This document shows, piece by piece, positions 37,621 through 45,828 of a DNA stretch of 64,000 bases. The position numbers and the translations under genes were made by a program. The notes below the pieces were generated by a model. That model made no database searches and had not been told where the DNA came from. It was given only the letters and a program-made list of their open reading frames with translations. Where the stretch lies: NCBI RefSeq assembly GCF_023073915.1, contig NZ_JADPKK010000022.1, positions 992,001 to 1,056,000 of the forward strand, written 5' to 3'. The first letter of the stretch is position 1. Each line of letters starts with the position of its first letter. The DNA comes from Bradyrhizobium sp. 149. GTDB taxonomy: Bacteria; Pseudomonadota; Alphaproteobacteria; Rhizobiales; Xanthobacteraceae.

Positions 37621-38324
37621 CGATTCCGTGCCTCCGAGCAGCCTCTTTAACGCAATAGAACCACAGGGTTAAACGATCCTTAATGACAGACACGCGAAAC
37701 TCGCTGACTGTGACCACCGTGCGACGCTCCTTGCACGGATGGCCCAATCCACGTATGTACGGAATGCTGACGGCCGATATTTCCGGTTGTGTCGCATTCA
37801 GCCTCCCGGTGCAGCGCCGGAACTCTCAAGGTTTGGGAATTCCAGCGTTTTTCCGTTCCCCTCTAGGTCCAGCGCGGTGCGCGGCAGCGAGGTGGAGCGG
37901 GGCAAGCCCCGGCGGCGGACGGTCCCCGGTTACCACCACGTTTCCGGGACGGTTCTGACAGCGGCGCAACCCGTTACCCGGTCCCTTAATCCCAAGGGAG
38001 CGGTTCGTAATACCCAAGGCGAGCGCGCTCGCGCCATGCCTGGCCAGCAGCAACTGATTGATGGGCGGCCCCGCCGCCCAATGTTTCATACGGGCCGACG
38101 CTTGATGCGCCAGACTGTGCCGACCAATTCTGAAGGACCATTCGCGACGCTGCGGAGTGACAATTCCGCGCGCCGCTTCGGTCCTCCGGCTTCCGGTTCG
38201 GCAAGGCGCGAGAGACGGCGTTTCGGCCTTCCCCTCACCCCCGAATCAGGTGGACCGTCGCGTCACCCGGCAGCGCTGATGGCGCCCACGGTGAATCGCG
38301 CCCGCCGCCGCCAAGAGTTAAGAC
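37621..38324. other. Long rne leader and divergent promoter region
   Basis: 704 bases between amiC and rne with no convincing gene; open frames crossing it run into rne out of frame. The part downstream of the promoter-like boxes (37731-37759) would be an rne 5' untranslated region of about 560 bases. Long rne leaders that RNase E itself cleaves are the basis of autoregulation in enterobacteria; the same logic is plausible here, but I see no identifiable Rfam-type structure. Confidence 0.5.
37731..37759 (+). promoter_or_regulatory. Putative rne promoter
   Basis: TTGCAC at 37731-37736 and TATGTA at 37754-37759 with an ideal 17-base spacer. Predicted start near 37766. Confidence 0.45.
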
Positions 38325-41300
38325 ATGCCCAACAAGATGTTGATCGATGCCACCCACCCGGAAGAGACCCGGGTCGTCGTGGTCCGCGGCAATCGCGTCG
38401 AAGAGTTTGATTTCGAGACCGCGCAACGCAAGCAACTGCGCGGGAACATCTACCTCGCCAAGGTCACAAGGGTCGAACCCTCGCTCCAGGCCGCCTTCGT
38501 CGAATATGGCGGCAACCGCCATGGCTTCCTCGCCTTCAGCGAAATCCATCCCGATTACTACCAGATCCCGGTCGCTGACCGGCAGGCGCTGATCGAAGCC
38601 GAGGAGCAGGCCCATCGCGAGGCCGAGGAAGAGAGCGAGAACCGTTCCCAGGGCCGCCGCCGCTCGCGCCACCGCAACTCCCGCCGCCGCAGCCATGGCG
38701 AGCGCGTCCGCAGCGACATCGTCGAAGGCGCCGATCCCGCGACCCAGCAGATCCAGGGCGCGGCCCTGCCTGAGGGCGCTTCGCACGAGGGCGAGCACCT
38801 GCACGCAGGCGCGGAGCATCACGGCGAGCACGAAGGCCACGATCATCACGATCATGACCACGAAGGACATGACCACGACGACCATCATCATGCCCATGGT
38901 GAGGGCCAACACGCCCACGATCATGACGACCAGGGTCATCACGGCGAGCACGATCATCACGACCATGATCACGCCGACGAGACGCCGGCGCCTGTCGCAG
39001 CAATCGGCGCCGAGCCCGCGGTCGCAATCGAGGCCTTCGCCGAGCCGCAGGCGGTTGCCTCCGATGCACACGCCGACGATCTCGCCGAGGCCGTGACATC
39101 CGCCGTTGAGCCTGCCGACGCCGTGTACGCCGCAGGCGAGAGCGCCGAGACTCCGCATCACGAATCCGAGGACCACGACACCGACGAAGACGAGGACGAC
39201 GAGGAAGCCGAAGAGGACGTCGTTGAATCCGTCGGCGGCGACGATGCGCTGGAGGAAGTGCCGGAGCGCACCTTCCGTCCGCGCCGCCAGTACAAGATCC
39301 AGGAAGTCATCAAGCGCCGCCAGGTGATGCTGGTGCAGGTCGTCAAGGAAGAGCGCGGCAACAAGGGGGCGGCGCTGACGACCTACCTCTCGCTCGCCGG
39401 CCGCTATGCTGTTTTGATGCCGAACACCGCGCGCGGCGGCGGCATCAGCCGCAAGATCACCAGCGCGCAGGACCGTTCACGCCTGAAGGAAGTGGTGCAG
39501 GATCTCGACGTGCCCGAGGGCATGGGCATCATTCTGCGCACGGCGGGTGCCGCCCGCACCAAACCCGAGATCAAGCGCGATTTCGAGTACCTGATCCGGA
39601 TGTGGGAGACGGTGCGCGACATGACGCTGAAGTCGCAGGCCCCGACCCTCGTCTACGAGGAAGGCTCGCTGATCAAGCGCTCGCTGCGCGACCTCTACAA
39701 CAAGGAGATCGACGAGATCCAGGTGGCGGGCGAAGCCGGCTACCGCGAAGCGCGCGACTTCATGAAGATGCTGATGCCCGCCAACGTGAGCGCGGTGAAG
39801 CAGTATCGCGACGGCCAGCCGCTGTTTTCGCGCATGGGCGTCGAAAGCCAGCTCGATGCGATGTTCTCGCCGACCGTGCAGCTGCGCTCCGGCGGCTATA
39901 TCGTGATCAACCAGACCGAAGCGCTGGTCTCGATCGACGTCAACTCCGGACGCTCGACACGCGAGCATCATATCGAGGACACCGCGCTCAAGACCAATCT
40001 CGAGGCCTCCGAAGAGGTTGCGCGTCAGCTTCGGCTGCGCGACCTCGCGGGCCTGATCGTCATCGACTTCATCGACATGGACGAGAAGCGCAACAATCGC
40101 GCGGTCGAGCGCAAGATGTCCGATTGCCTCCGGCAGGACCGTGCGCGCATCCAGGTCGGACGCATCTCGCATTTCGGCCTGCTCGAGATGTCGCGCCAGC
40201 GCATCCGCGCCAGTGTGCTGGAGTCCTCGACCGATCCCTGCACGCATTGCGGCGGCACCGGCCATGTGCGCTCGGTGTCCTCGGTTGCGCTCCAGTTGCT
40301 GCGCGGCCTCGAAGAGACCCTGATGAAAGGCGCGACCCACAATCTCGTGGTCCGCACCCGCACCGACGTCGCGCTCTACGTGCTGAACCAAAAGCGCGGT
40401 CATCTGCGCGACCTCGAGAACGGCTTCAAGGTCACTTTGTCGGTCATCGCCGACGCAAGCGTCAGCGGACCGCAGGCCTATGTCATCGACCGCGGCGAGC
40501 AGGTGCATACGCTGGAAGCCGCCAAGGCTCTGCTGGCGGCGCAGGCGGCCGCAAGCCCGCCCCCCCTGGTCGAAGAAGCCTATGACGAAGAAGAGTTCGA
40601 CCCGGAGACCGAATCCGAGGTCGAAACCGAGGAGACCGAAGGTCTCGCGGAGGAGCAGGTCGCAGGCGACGCCGCTTCCGAGCAGGACAGCCAGCGCCGC
40701 AAGCGTCGCCGGCGCCGTCGCGGTCGCGGTGGCCAGCGCGACGAGGAGTCGCGCGAGGATGGCGCTCCCGCTGTTGCCGAGACTGCCGTGGCGGCCGGCG
40801 AAGGCGAAGAGGATGTCGAGGCCGAGCCGGACGGCGAGGAAGGCGAGGACCAATCAGCCCGTGGCGAGCAACAGGGCAGCGCCGACCGCCGTCGCCGGCG
40901 TGGTCGCCGTGGCGGACGCCGCCGTCGTGGTCCGGGCGAGGAAGGTCTCGCCGGCTCCATCGGCGACGAACTCGCTGCCAATGCGCCGTCGGAGGCGACC
41001 GACGCAGTCGCCGATTTCGATGGTTTCGGCGGCGAGGCTGCGCCCTCGATCGCGCAGACGGAGCACAGTTCAGAGCCGCAGGTCACCCAGCCCGAGCCGC
41101 GCGCCGAGGCACGGATCGAGGCAGCGGCCCGGCCTGAGCCGGCTCCTGCTGCCGCGGACGAAGAGCGCGCCGACGACAAGGCCGCACGACGCCGTTCTAC
41201 GGTTCGGGAAAAGGTAAGCTTCCTGTCGGGCAGCCAGAGTGAACCGGCACCCGTTACGCAAGCGGCCGAGCCGGTTGTCCCGCCCGCACCGGCTCCGAAG

Positions 41301-41384
41301 CCCGCGCCGACAGCGGCAAGCGAGACACCGACCGCACCGCGTCGCGCCGGCTGGTGGTCGCGCCGCTTCGGCGGCGGCGAATAA
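38325..41384 (+). CDS. rne: Ribonuclease E with a histidine-rich insertion in the S1 domain
   Basis: 1,019 residues. RNase E cuts AU-rich single-stranded RNA and scaffolds the degradosome. Start MPNKMLIDATHPEETRVVVV is typical. The S1 domain (from about 37) is split by a long insertion (about 90-315) that holds an Arg-rich patch and a His/Asp run (residues 154-216, 27 His). The catalytic part resumes at RQYKIQEVIKRRQ; DNase I-like acidic residues are in SIDVNSG and VIDFIDM; the Zn-link is CTHC (Cys639, Cys642). The final 450 residues are disordered, alternating acidic and Arg-rich blocks for RNA and partner binding. Confidence 0.96.
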   Translation: MPNKMLIDATHPEETRVVVVRGNRVEEFDFETAQRKQLRGNIYLAKVTRVEPSLQAAFVEYGGNRHGFLAFSEIHPDYYQIPVADRQALIEAEEQAHREAEEESENRSQGRRRSRHRNSRRRSHGERVRSDIVEGADPATQQIQGAALPEGASHEGEHLHAGAEHHGEHEGHDHHDHDHEGHDHDDHHHAHGEGQHAHDHDDQGHHGEHDHHDHDHADETPAPVAAIGAEPAVAIEAFAEPQAVASDAHADDLAEAVTSAVEPADAVYAAGESAETPHHESEDHDTDEDEDDEEAEEDVVESVGGDDALEEVPERTFRPRRQYKIQEVIKRRQVMLVQVVKEERGNKGAALTTYLSLAGRYAVLMPNTARGGGISRKITSAQDRSRLKEVVQDLDVPEGMGIILRTAGAARTKPEIKRDFEYLIRMWETVRDMTLKSQAPTLVYEEGSLIKRSLRDLYNKEIDEIQVAGEAGYREARDFMKMLMPANVSAVKQYRDGQPLFSRMGVESQLDAMFSPTVQLRSGGYIVINQTEALVSIDVNSGRSTREHHIEDTALKTNLEASEEVARQLRLRDLAGLIVIDFIDMDEKRNNRAVERKMSDCLRQDRARIQVGRISHFGLLEMSRQRIRASVLESSTDPCTHCGGTGHVRSVSSVALQLLRGLEETLMKGATHNLVVRTRTDVALYVLNQKRGHLRDLENGFKVTLSVIADASVSGPQAYVIDRGEQVHTLEAAKALLAAQAAASPPPLVEEAYDEEEFDPETESEVETEETEGLAEEQVAGDAASEQDSQRRKRRRRRRGRGGQRDEESREDGAPAVAETAVAAGEGEEDVEAEPDGEEGEDQSARGEQQGSADRRRRRGRRGGRRRRGPGEEGLAGSIGDELAANAPSEATDAVADFDGFGGEAAPSIAQTEHSSEPQVTQPEPRAEARIEAAARPEPAPAAADEERADDKAARRRSTVREKVSFLSGSQSEPAPVTQAAEPVVPPAPAPKPAPTAASETPTAPRRAGWWSRRFGGGE

Positions 41385-41397
41385 ACAAGCGCCAATC

Positions 41398-41427
41398 AAA
41401 AACGCCCGGCCTTGGCCGGGCGTTTTT
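41398..41427. terminator. Bidirectional terminator between rne and the XRE-cupin gene
   Basis: Perfect 14-bp stem AAAAACGCCCGGCC/GGCCGGGCGTTTTT with a two-base loop and T-runs on both strands, serving the two convergent genes. Confidence 0.92.
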
Positions 41428-41451
41428 CGTTGCACGCTCGCTTTGCCGAGT

Positions 41452-42135
41452 TCAGAGCGACGGCGGATCGCCTGCGATCGGCGCCGCGTCGCGCGATGCG
41501 ATCCGGCGGAGCTGATCATAAAGGTCAGGCGCCTCGCTGGTGCAGAGGCAGACGCCTGTCGCAGAAGGCGCATCGCCGGCGTTGAGGTAGGCGTGGCCCA
41601 TGGTGCTGTCGAGATAGATGCCGTCGCCCTCGCCCAGGATCTCCGGCGCGTAGAACTCAGTGTGGACGGCAACGCGTCCGCTCGTCACCACGAAATATTC
41701 CTCGCCGGCGTGGCGCAGCAGCGGACCGAACTCCGCCAGTGAGCGCGCCCGGACTTCCGCCAGGATCGGCACCATGCGTTTGCCGATCAGATCGGTGCAT
41801 TGGTACGTGTAGGTGTAGAAGCCCGTCGTGATCACCTGCCCCTGCCCGGCACGGCTGATGCTCCGGCGCGCCGTGACCGGCCGGGTCTGTTCGGGACGCG
41901 GGGGCGCCGGATTGAACAGCTCGGCGATCTCCATCTTCAAGCCCGAGGTGAGCTGGAGCAGCTTGTCGTAGGTTAGCGACATCAGCCCGTTCTCGACCTT
42001 GGACAGGGTCGACAGCGCCATCCCGGTCCGCTCCGCCACTTGCTTCAGCGTCAGCCCTCGCGCCTGCCGGGCAGCCTTGAGGCATTGGCCGAGCTGGGAG
42101 TTCGCGCCCTCCGGCGTCGTCATGATCTCGCTCAT
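41452..42135 (-). CDS. XRE-family transcriptional regulator with C-terminal cupin domain
   Basis: 227 residues. Helix-turn-helix at about 15-70 (LKAARQARGLTLKQVAERTG, STLSKVENG), a short linker, and a cupin sensor domain (about 105-200, HAGEEYFVVTSGRVAVH, GEGDGIYLDSTMGHAYLN). Such regulators (PuuR-like architecture) usually repress catabolic genes for amines or amino acids and bind the substrate in the cupin. It is divergent from the amidase gene (202 bases between starts), so that amidase/MFS/oxidase module is its likely target. ATG 42135 or 42123. Confidence 0.9.
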   Translation of the reverse strand: MSEIMTTPEGANSQLGQCLKAARQARGLTLKQVAERTGMALSTLSKVENGLMSLTYDKLLQLTSGLKMEIAELFNPAPPRPEQTRPVTARRSISRAGQGQVITTGFYTYTYQCTDLIGKRMVPILAEVRARSLAEFGPLLRHAGEEYFVVTSGRVAVHTEFYAPEILGEGDGIYLDSTMGHAYLNAGDAPSATGVCLCTSEAPDLYDQLRRIASRDAAPIAGDPPSL

Positions 42136-42343
42136 AGAGCAAGTCTATCACGGCGGCAGAGAAAATGTTGACCGATCCGTCTAATCTGTTCGGCCGAAAT
42201 CGATCCCACGCTCCCCATTTGGTCGCCGGTTGAGTAGATTGGCCAGCATTTGCGCATGAAACAGCCGGATCTGGCGAATATTGATGCGCCGCTCCTACTT
42301 TCCGATATGCTAAATCGTTTTCAGAATATGAAAGGGATTGGCG

Positions 42344-43840
42344 TTGTCCGAACTCTGCGATTCCACCGCTATTGAGCTGCGCCGCCGCCTGGCCGCCCGG
42401 GAGATCTCGCCCGTCGAGCTGCTGGATTCGTGCCTGTCGCGGATCGCCACCGTCAATCCCGCCGTCAACGCCGTGGTGACGCTGGACGAACCTGGCGCTC
42501 GCGCCGCTGCCAAGAAAGCCGAGGCCGCCATCCTCCGCGGCGAGGATGGGGGCGCGCTCCATGGGCTTCCCGTTCTCATCAAGGACACCCAGGATACCGC
42601 TCGGCTGCGCACCACCTATGGCAGCCCGTTGCAACGGGACAACGTCCCGGCCTCCGACCAAGCCTCGGTCGCGCGGCTGCGCGCGGCCGGCGCCATCATC
42701 TTCGGCAAGACCAACACGCCGGAATGGGCGGCTGGGGGCAACACCCGCAACCCCGTGTTCGGCGCGACCGGCAATCCGTTCGATCCGATGCGCTCGGCGG
42801 CCGGCTCTTCCGGCGGCTCGGCGGTGGCGCTCGCCTGCGGCATGGCGCCGCTCGCCTCGGGCTCGGACACCGGCGGCTCGTTGCGCAATCCGGCGGGCTT
42901 CGCCGGCATTGTCGGCATGCGTCCGTCCTACGGCCTCGTGGCCAGCGAGAAGCGCGTGTTCGGCTGGTCCAATTTGTCGACCGACGGGCCGATGGCGCGC
43001 AATGTCGCCGACACCGCGCTGATGCTGTCGGTGATGGCGAGCGACGACGCTCGCGATCCGCTCGCCTATACCCTGCCCGGCGAGCCCTTGCGCGCTCGTG
43101 CCGAGCGCTGGGCCGCTCCGCGCCCCGCAGAACTCGGCGGGCTGCGCCTCGCCTTCACCGAAGACTTCGGCTTCGCCCCGACCGAGCAGGCGATCCGGCG
43201 CGTGTTCCGCCATCGCGTGAGCAAGCTTGCACCGCTCTTCGCCGAATGCCGCGAGGCGACGCCGGATTGCGCCGGCGCCGACGATGCCTTCGCGGTGCTT
43301 CGTGCCGGCATGTTCCTGGCGACGCACGGCAAGAACTACAAGGAGCGGCCCGAGATGCTCGGCCCCAATGTCCGCGCCAATGTCGAGGAAGGCCTCGGCT
43401 ACACGCTGGAAGATCACGCCCGCGCCGCAACAACGCAGACGCGGATCTATCGCGCCTGGCAAAGCTTCTTCGAAAGCTGCGACGTGCTGATCAGCCCGAC
43501 CATCACGCTCAGCCCGCGGCCGTGGTCGGAGCCTCATCCCGCCGAGATCGACGGGGTAGCTACGAAATCCTACTTCCATTGGCTCGCGCTCGCTTATGCC
43601 GTCACGCTTCCCGGCCATCCCGCGATCAGCATTCCTCTCGGCCTCGATGAAGCCGGGCTGCCTTTCGGTCTCCAGATCGTCGGTCCGCGTGGCGGCGACG
43701 CCGCCGTGCTGTCGGTGGCCGCGAGCCTCGAGGCGGCGTTCGCCGGCGACGCGCAATTGTGCCGGCCGGCGCCCGATCTGGCGCGGCTTGCCGCGGCGGC
43801 GCCGCTGTCGGCCGTACCCGGCTTCCTGACTTGGGAATGA
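42344..43840 (+). CDS. Amidase (amidase signature family)
   Basis: About 498 residues. The Ser-cisSer-Lys triad region is visible: Lys in HGLPVLIKDTQDTA, and the Gly/Ser-rich signature RSAAGSSGGSAVALACGMAP with SGSDTGGSLRNPA. It hydrolyses a carboxylic amide to acid and ammonia; substrate unknown. A TTG start at 42344 is favoured because AAAGGG lies seven bases upstream; a TTG at 42338 is too close to that site. First gene of a plus-strand module with a degraded MFS gene and an FAD oxidoreductase. Confidence 0.9.
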   Translation: MSELCDSTAIELRRRLAAREISPVELLDSCLSRIATVNPAVNAVVTLDEPGARAAAKKAEAAILRGEDGGALHGLPVLIKDTQDTARLRTTYGSPLQRDNVPASDQASVARLRAAGAIIFGKTNTPEWAAGGNTRNPVFGATGNPFDPMRSAAGSSGGSAVALACGMAPLASGSDTGGSLRNPAGFAGIVGMRPSYGLVASEKRVFGWSNLSTDGPMARNVADTALMLSVMASDDARDPLAYTLPGEPLRARAERWAAPRPAELGGLRLAFTEDFGFAPTEQAIRRVFRHRVSKLAPLFAECREATPDCAGADDAFAVLRAGMFLATHGKNYKERPEMLGPNVRANVEEGLGYTLEDHARAATTQTRIYRAWQSFFESCDVLISPTITLSPRPWSEPHPAEIDGVATKSYFHWLALAYAVTLPGHPAISIPLGLDEAGLPFGLQIVGPRGGDAAVLSVAASLEAAFAGDAQLCRPAPDLARLAAAAPLSAVPGFLTWE

Positions 43841-43902
43841 ACAAAACCTGGGAATGACCCGAAGCCAGTCCTAGCTGCAGCGCCGGCGCAACGGAGACGA
43901 GG

Positions 43903-44463
43903 ATGACGGAATTGCCGAGGCGGACCAGCGCCGTCGCATTCGTCCTGCTCTACATCGCCTACTGCATCTCCTATGTCGACCGCGCGGCGATCTCGCTGGC
44001 GCTGGCGCAGATCGGCAAGGACTTCAACCTCCAGGCCGCAGATCTCGGCATCGTCATCAGCATGATGACGACGTTCTTCGCCGAGCGCGAAAAGTATCTG
44101 CTGATCGGCGCCTCCGCATTGACCGGCATCTTCCTCTACGCCATGTACAAGACGGAGACGATCGTGATGCTGATCACCTACCAGTCGGTGGTCTATTTCT
44201 TCAAATCCTTCGTGCTGGCCTCGGTGATTGCGCTTCCGACCAAGCTGCTGCGCGACGACCAGATCGGATCTGGGATCGGCATGGTCAATCTCGGCGGCCA
44301 GAGCGCGGGCTTCGTCGCACCCGTCGCCATCGGCTTCATCGTGACCGGAACCGGATCGTTCGATGCCGCCTTCGGCTTCCTCGTGGCGATGACGGCGTTG
44401 TCCGTCGTGGTCGCCGCGACCATCAATACGGCCGAGCCGAAGCTCGCTCCGCAGACGGCCTGA
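43903..44463 (+). CDS. MFS transporter with a large in-frame internal deletion (probable pseudogene)
   Basis: 186 residues, less than half the usual 420. Residues 1-53 match the normal MFS start: first helix VLLYIAYCISYVDRAAISLAL then LQAADLGIVIS. From about residue 54 the sequence jumps to what resembles the second half of a carrier (FFAEREKYLLIGASALTGIF, TKLLRDDQIGSGIGMVN, GGQSAGFVAPVAIGFIV). Helices 2-7 or so are missing, roughly 240 codons, with the frame kept. About five helices remain, so transport is unlikely. Codon use is intact, suggesting a recent loss. Confidence 0.75.
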   Translation: MTELPRRTSAVAFVLLYIAYCISYVDRAAISLALAQIGKDFNLQAADLGIVISMMTTFFAEREKYLLIGASALTGIFLYAMYKTETIVMLITYQSVVYFFKSFVLASVIALPTKLLRDDQIGSGIGMVNLGGQSAGFVAPVAIGFIVTGTGSFDAAFGFLVAMTALSVVVAATINTAEPKLAPQTA

Positions 44464-44479
44464 CAGGGGATTTCTTCCG

Positions 44480-45712
44480 ATGCAAAGCGCGATCGTACTC
44501 GGCGGCGGCATGATCGGCGTAAGCGCGGCGCTGCACCTGCAGCAGCGCGGCTGGTCCGTCACGCTGATCGACCGCAGGGAGCCGGGCCGCGAGACCAGCT
44601 ACGGCAATGCCGGCATGATCCAGGCGGAAGCGGTGCGCCCCTATCCGATGCCGCGCGACCTCGCCACGCTCCTGAAGATCGCAACCGGCCGCACCAACGA
44701 CGTGCGTTACAGCCTGTCGTCACTTCATCTCCATATCGAGCCTCTGCTCCGCTATTGGTGGCATTCCGCCCCGAAGCGGCACCGCGAGGCGATCGGCGCC
44801 TGGGCGCGGCTGATCGCCTACGCGACGGCGGAGCACGACATCCTCATTCGCGAAGCCCATGCCGACAATCTGATCCGCCGCGCGGGATACCGGCATCTGC
44901 ATCGCGACGCAGTTTCGTTCGATCTCGCCGTCAAGGCGGCGGAAGAAGACCAGCGCGAATTCGGCGTGAGGTTTCGTGCGCTCTCGGGCGCCGAGCTCGC
45001 CAAGGCCGAACCTGTGCTGCGCGACGATTTGCCCGGCGCGATCCATTGGCTCGACACCTGGACCGTGTCCGATCCTGGCGCGCTGGTCACGGCCTATGCC
45101 GAACTGTTCGAGCGTCTCGGCGGCACCATCGTGCTCGGTGATGCCCAGAGCTTGCAACAGACCGCCACCGGCTGGTCGGTCGATACGGATCAGGGACGCA
45201 TCGATGCCGCCCATGCCGTCGTGACGCTCGGGCCGTGGTCGCCAGATCTCCTGCTCAAATTCGGCTATCGCATCCCGCTGGTGCGCAAGCGCGGCTACCA
45301 CATGCATTACAGCGGCGGCGCGTCGCTCGATCTGCCGCTGGTCGACAAGGCCGGCGGCTACGCCATGGGTCCGATGGCGAAGGGAATCCGCATCACCACC
45401 GGCGCGGAGCTGACCGGGCTGGACGCGCTCGCAACCCCCGTGCAGCTCGCCAGCGCCGAAGCCTCCGCGCGCGAGCTGATCGACCTCGGCAGGCGCGTCG
45501 AGCCCGACCCGTGGTTCGGCACCCGCCCCTGCACGCCCGACATGCTGCCGGTGCTCGGCCCTGCTCCGCGCCATCCAGGCCTCTGGATGAACTTCGGCCA
45601 CGGTCACCAGGGTTTTACGCTGGGGCCAGCGACCGGACGCCTGCTCGCCGAGATGATGAGCGGCGAGACGCCCGCGATTGATCCGACGCCATACCGGCCG
45701 GAGCGGTTCTAG
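44480..45712 (+). CDS. FAD-dependent oxidoreductase, D-amino acid dehydrogenase (DadA)-like
   Basis: 410 residues. FAD-binding AIVLGGGMIGVSAALHLQQRG at residues 4-24 followed by the acidic ribose ligand in LIDR; SYGNAGMIQ matches the DadA/DAO fold; the C-terminal GFTLGPATGRLLAEMM closes the FAD site. It probably oxidises an amino acid or N-methylated amine to an imino acid, feeding electrons to the respiratory chain. It follows the degraded MFS gene by 17 bases; with the amidase this suggests a route for an amide-linked amino compound. Confidence 0.88.
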   Translation: MQSAIVLGGGMIGVSAALHLQQRGWSVTLIDRREPGRETSYGNAGMIQAEAVRPYPMPRDLATLLKIATGRTNDVRYSLSSLHLHIEPLLRYWWHSAPKRHREAIGAWARLIAYATAEHDILIREAHADNLIRRAGYRHLHRDAVSFDLAVKAAEEDQREFGVRFRALSGAELAKAEPVLRDDLPGAIHWLDTWTVSDPGALVTAYAELFERLGGTIVLGDAQSLQQTATGWSVDTDQGRIDAAHAVVTLGPWSPDLLLKFGYRIPLVRKRGYHMHYSGGASLDLPLVDKAGGYAMGPMAKGIRITTGAELTGLDALATPVQLASAEASARELIDLGRRVEPDPWFGTRPCTPDMLPVLGPAPRHPGLWMNFGHGHQGFTLGPATGRLLAEMMSGETPAIDPTPYRPERF

Positions 45713-45751
45713 CTCGCTGCGCTCGCCGCAAGCACCGCGAGCGCCGAAAGA

Positions 45752-45786
45752 AACAGGGCTGATCGAGGATCTCGACCAGCCCTGTT
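45752..45786. terminator. Terminator between the DadA-like gene and dctA
   Basis: AACAGGGCTG (45752-45761) pairs with CAGCCCTGTT (45777-45786); an inner TCGAG/CTCGA pair extends the stem. Followed by ATTTC on the plus strand and preceded by TTTC on the minus, so it may work for both convergent genes. Confidence 0.75.
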
Positions 45787-45828
45787 ATTTCAAGACCTGA
45801 CGGCGCGCCGTCGGTGACGGCTTGCAGA

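Noticed and set aside
37739..38410. 223-residue open frame in the rne leader
   Set aside because: Overlaps the rne start in another frame, Arg/Pro-rich, no ribosome site; more likely untranslated leader.
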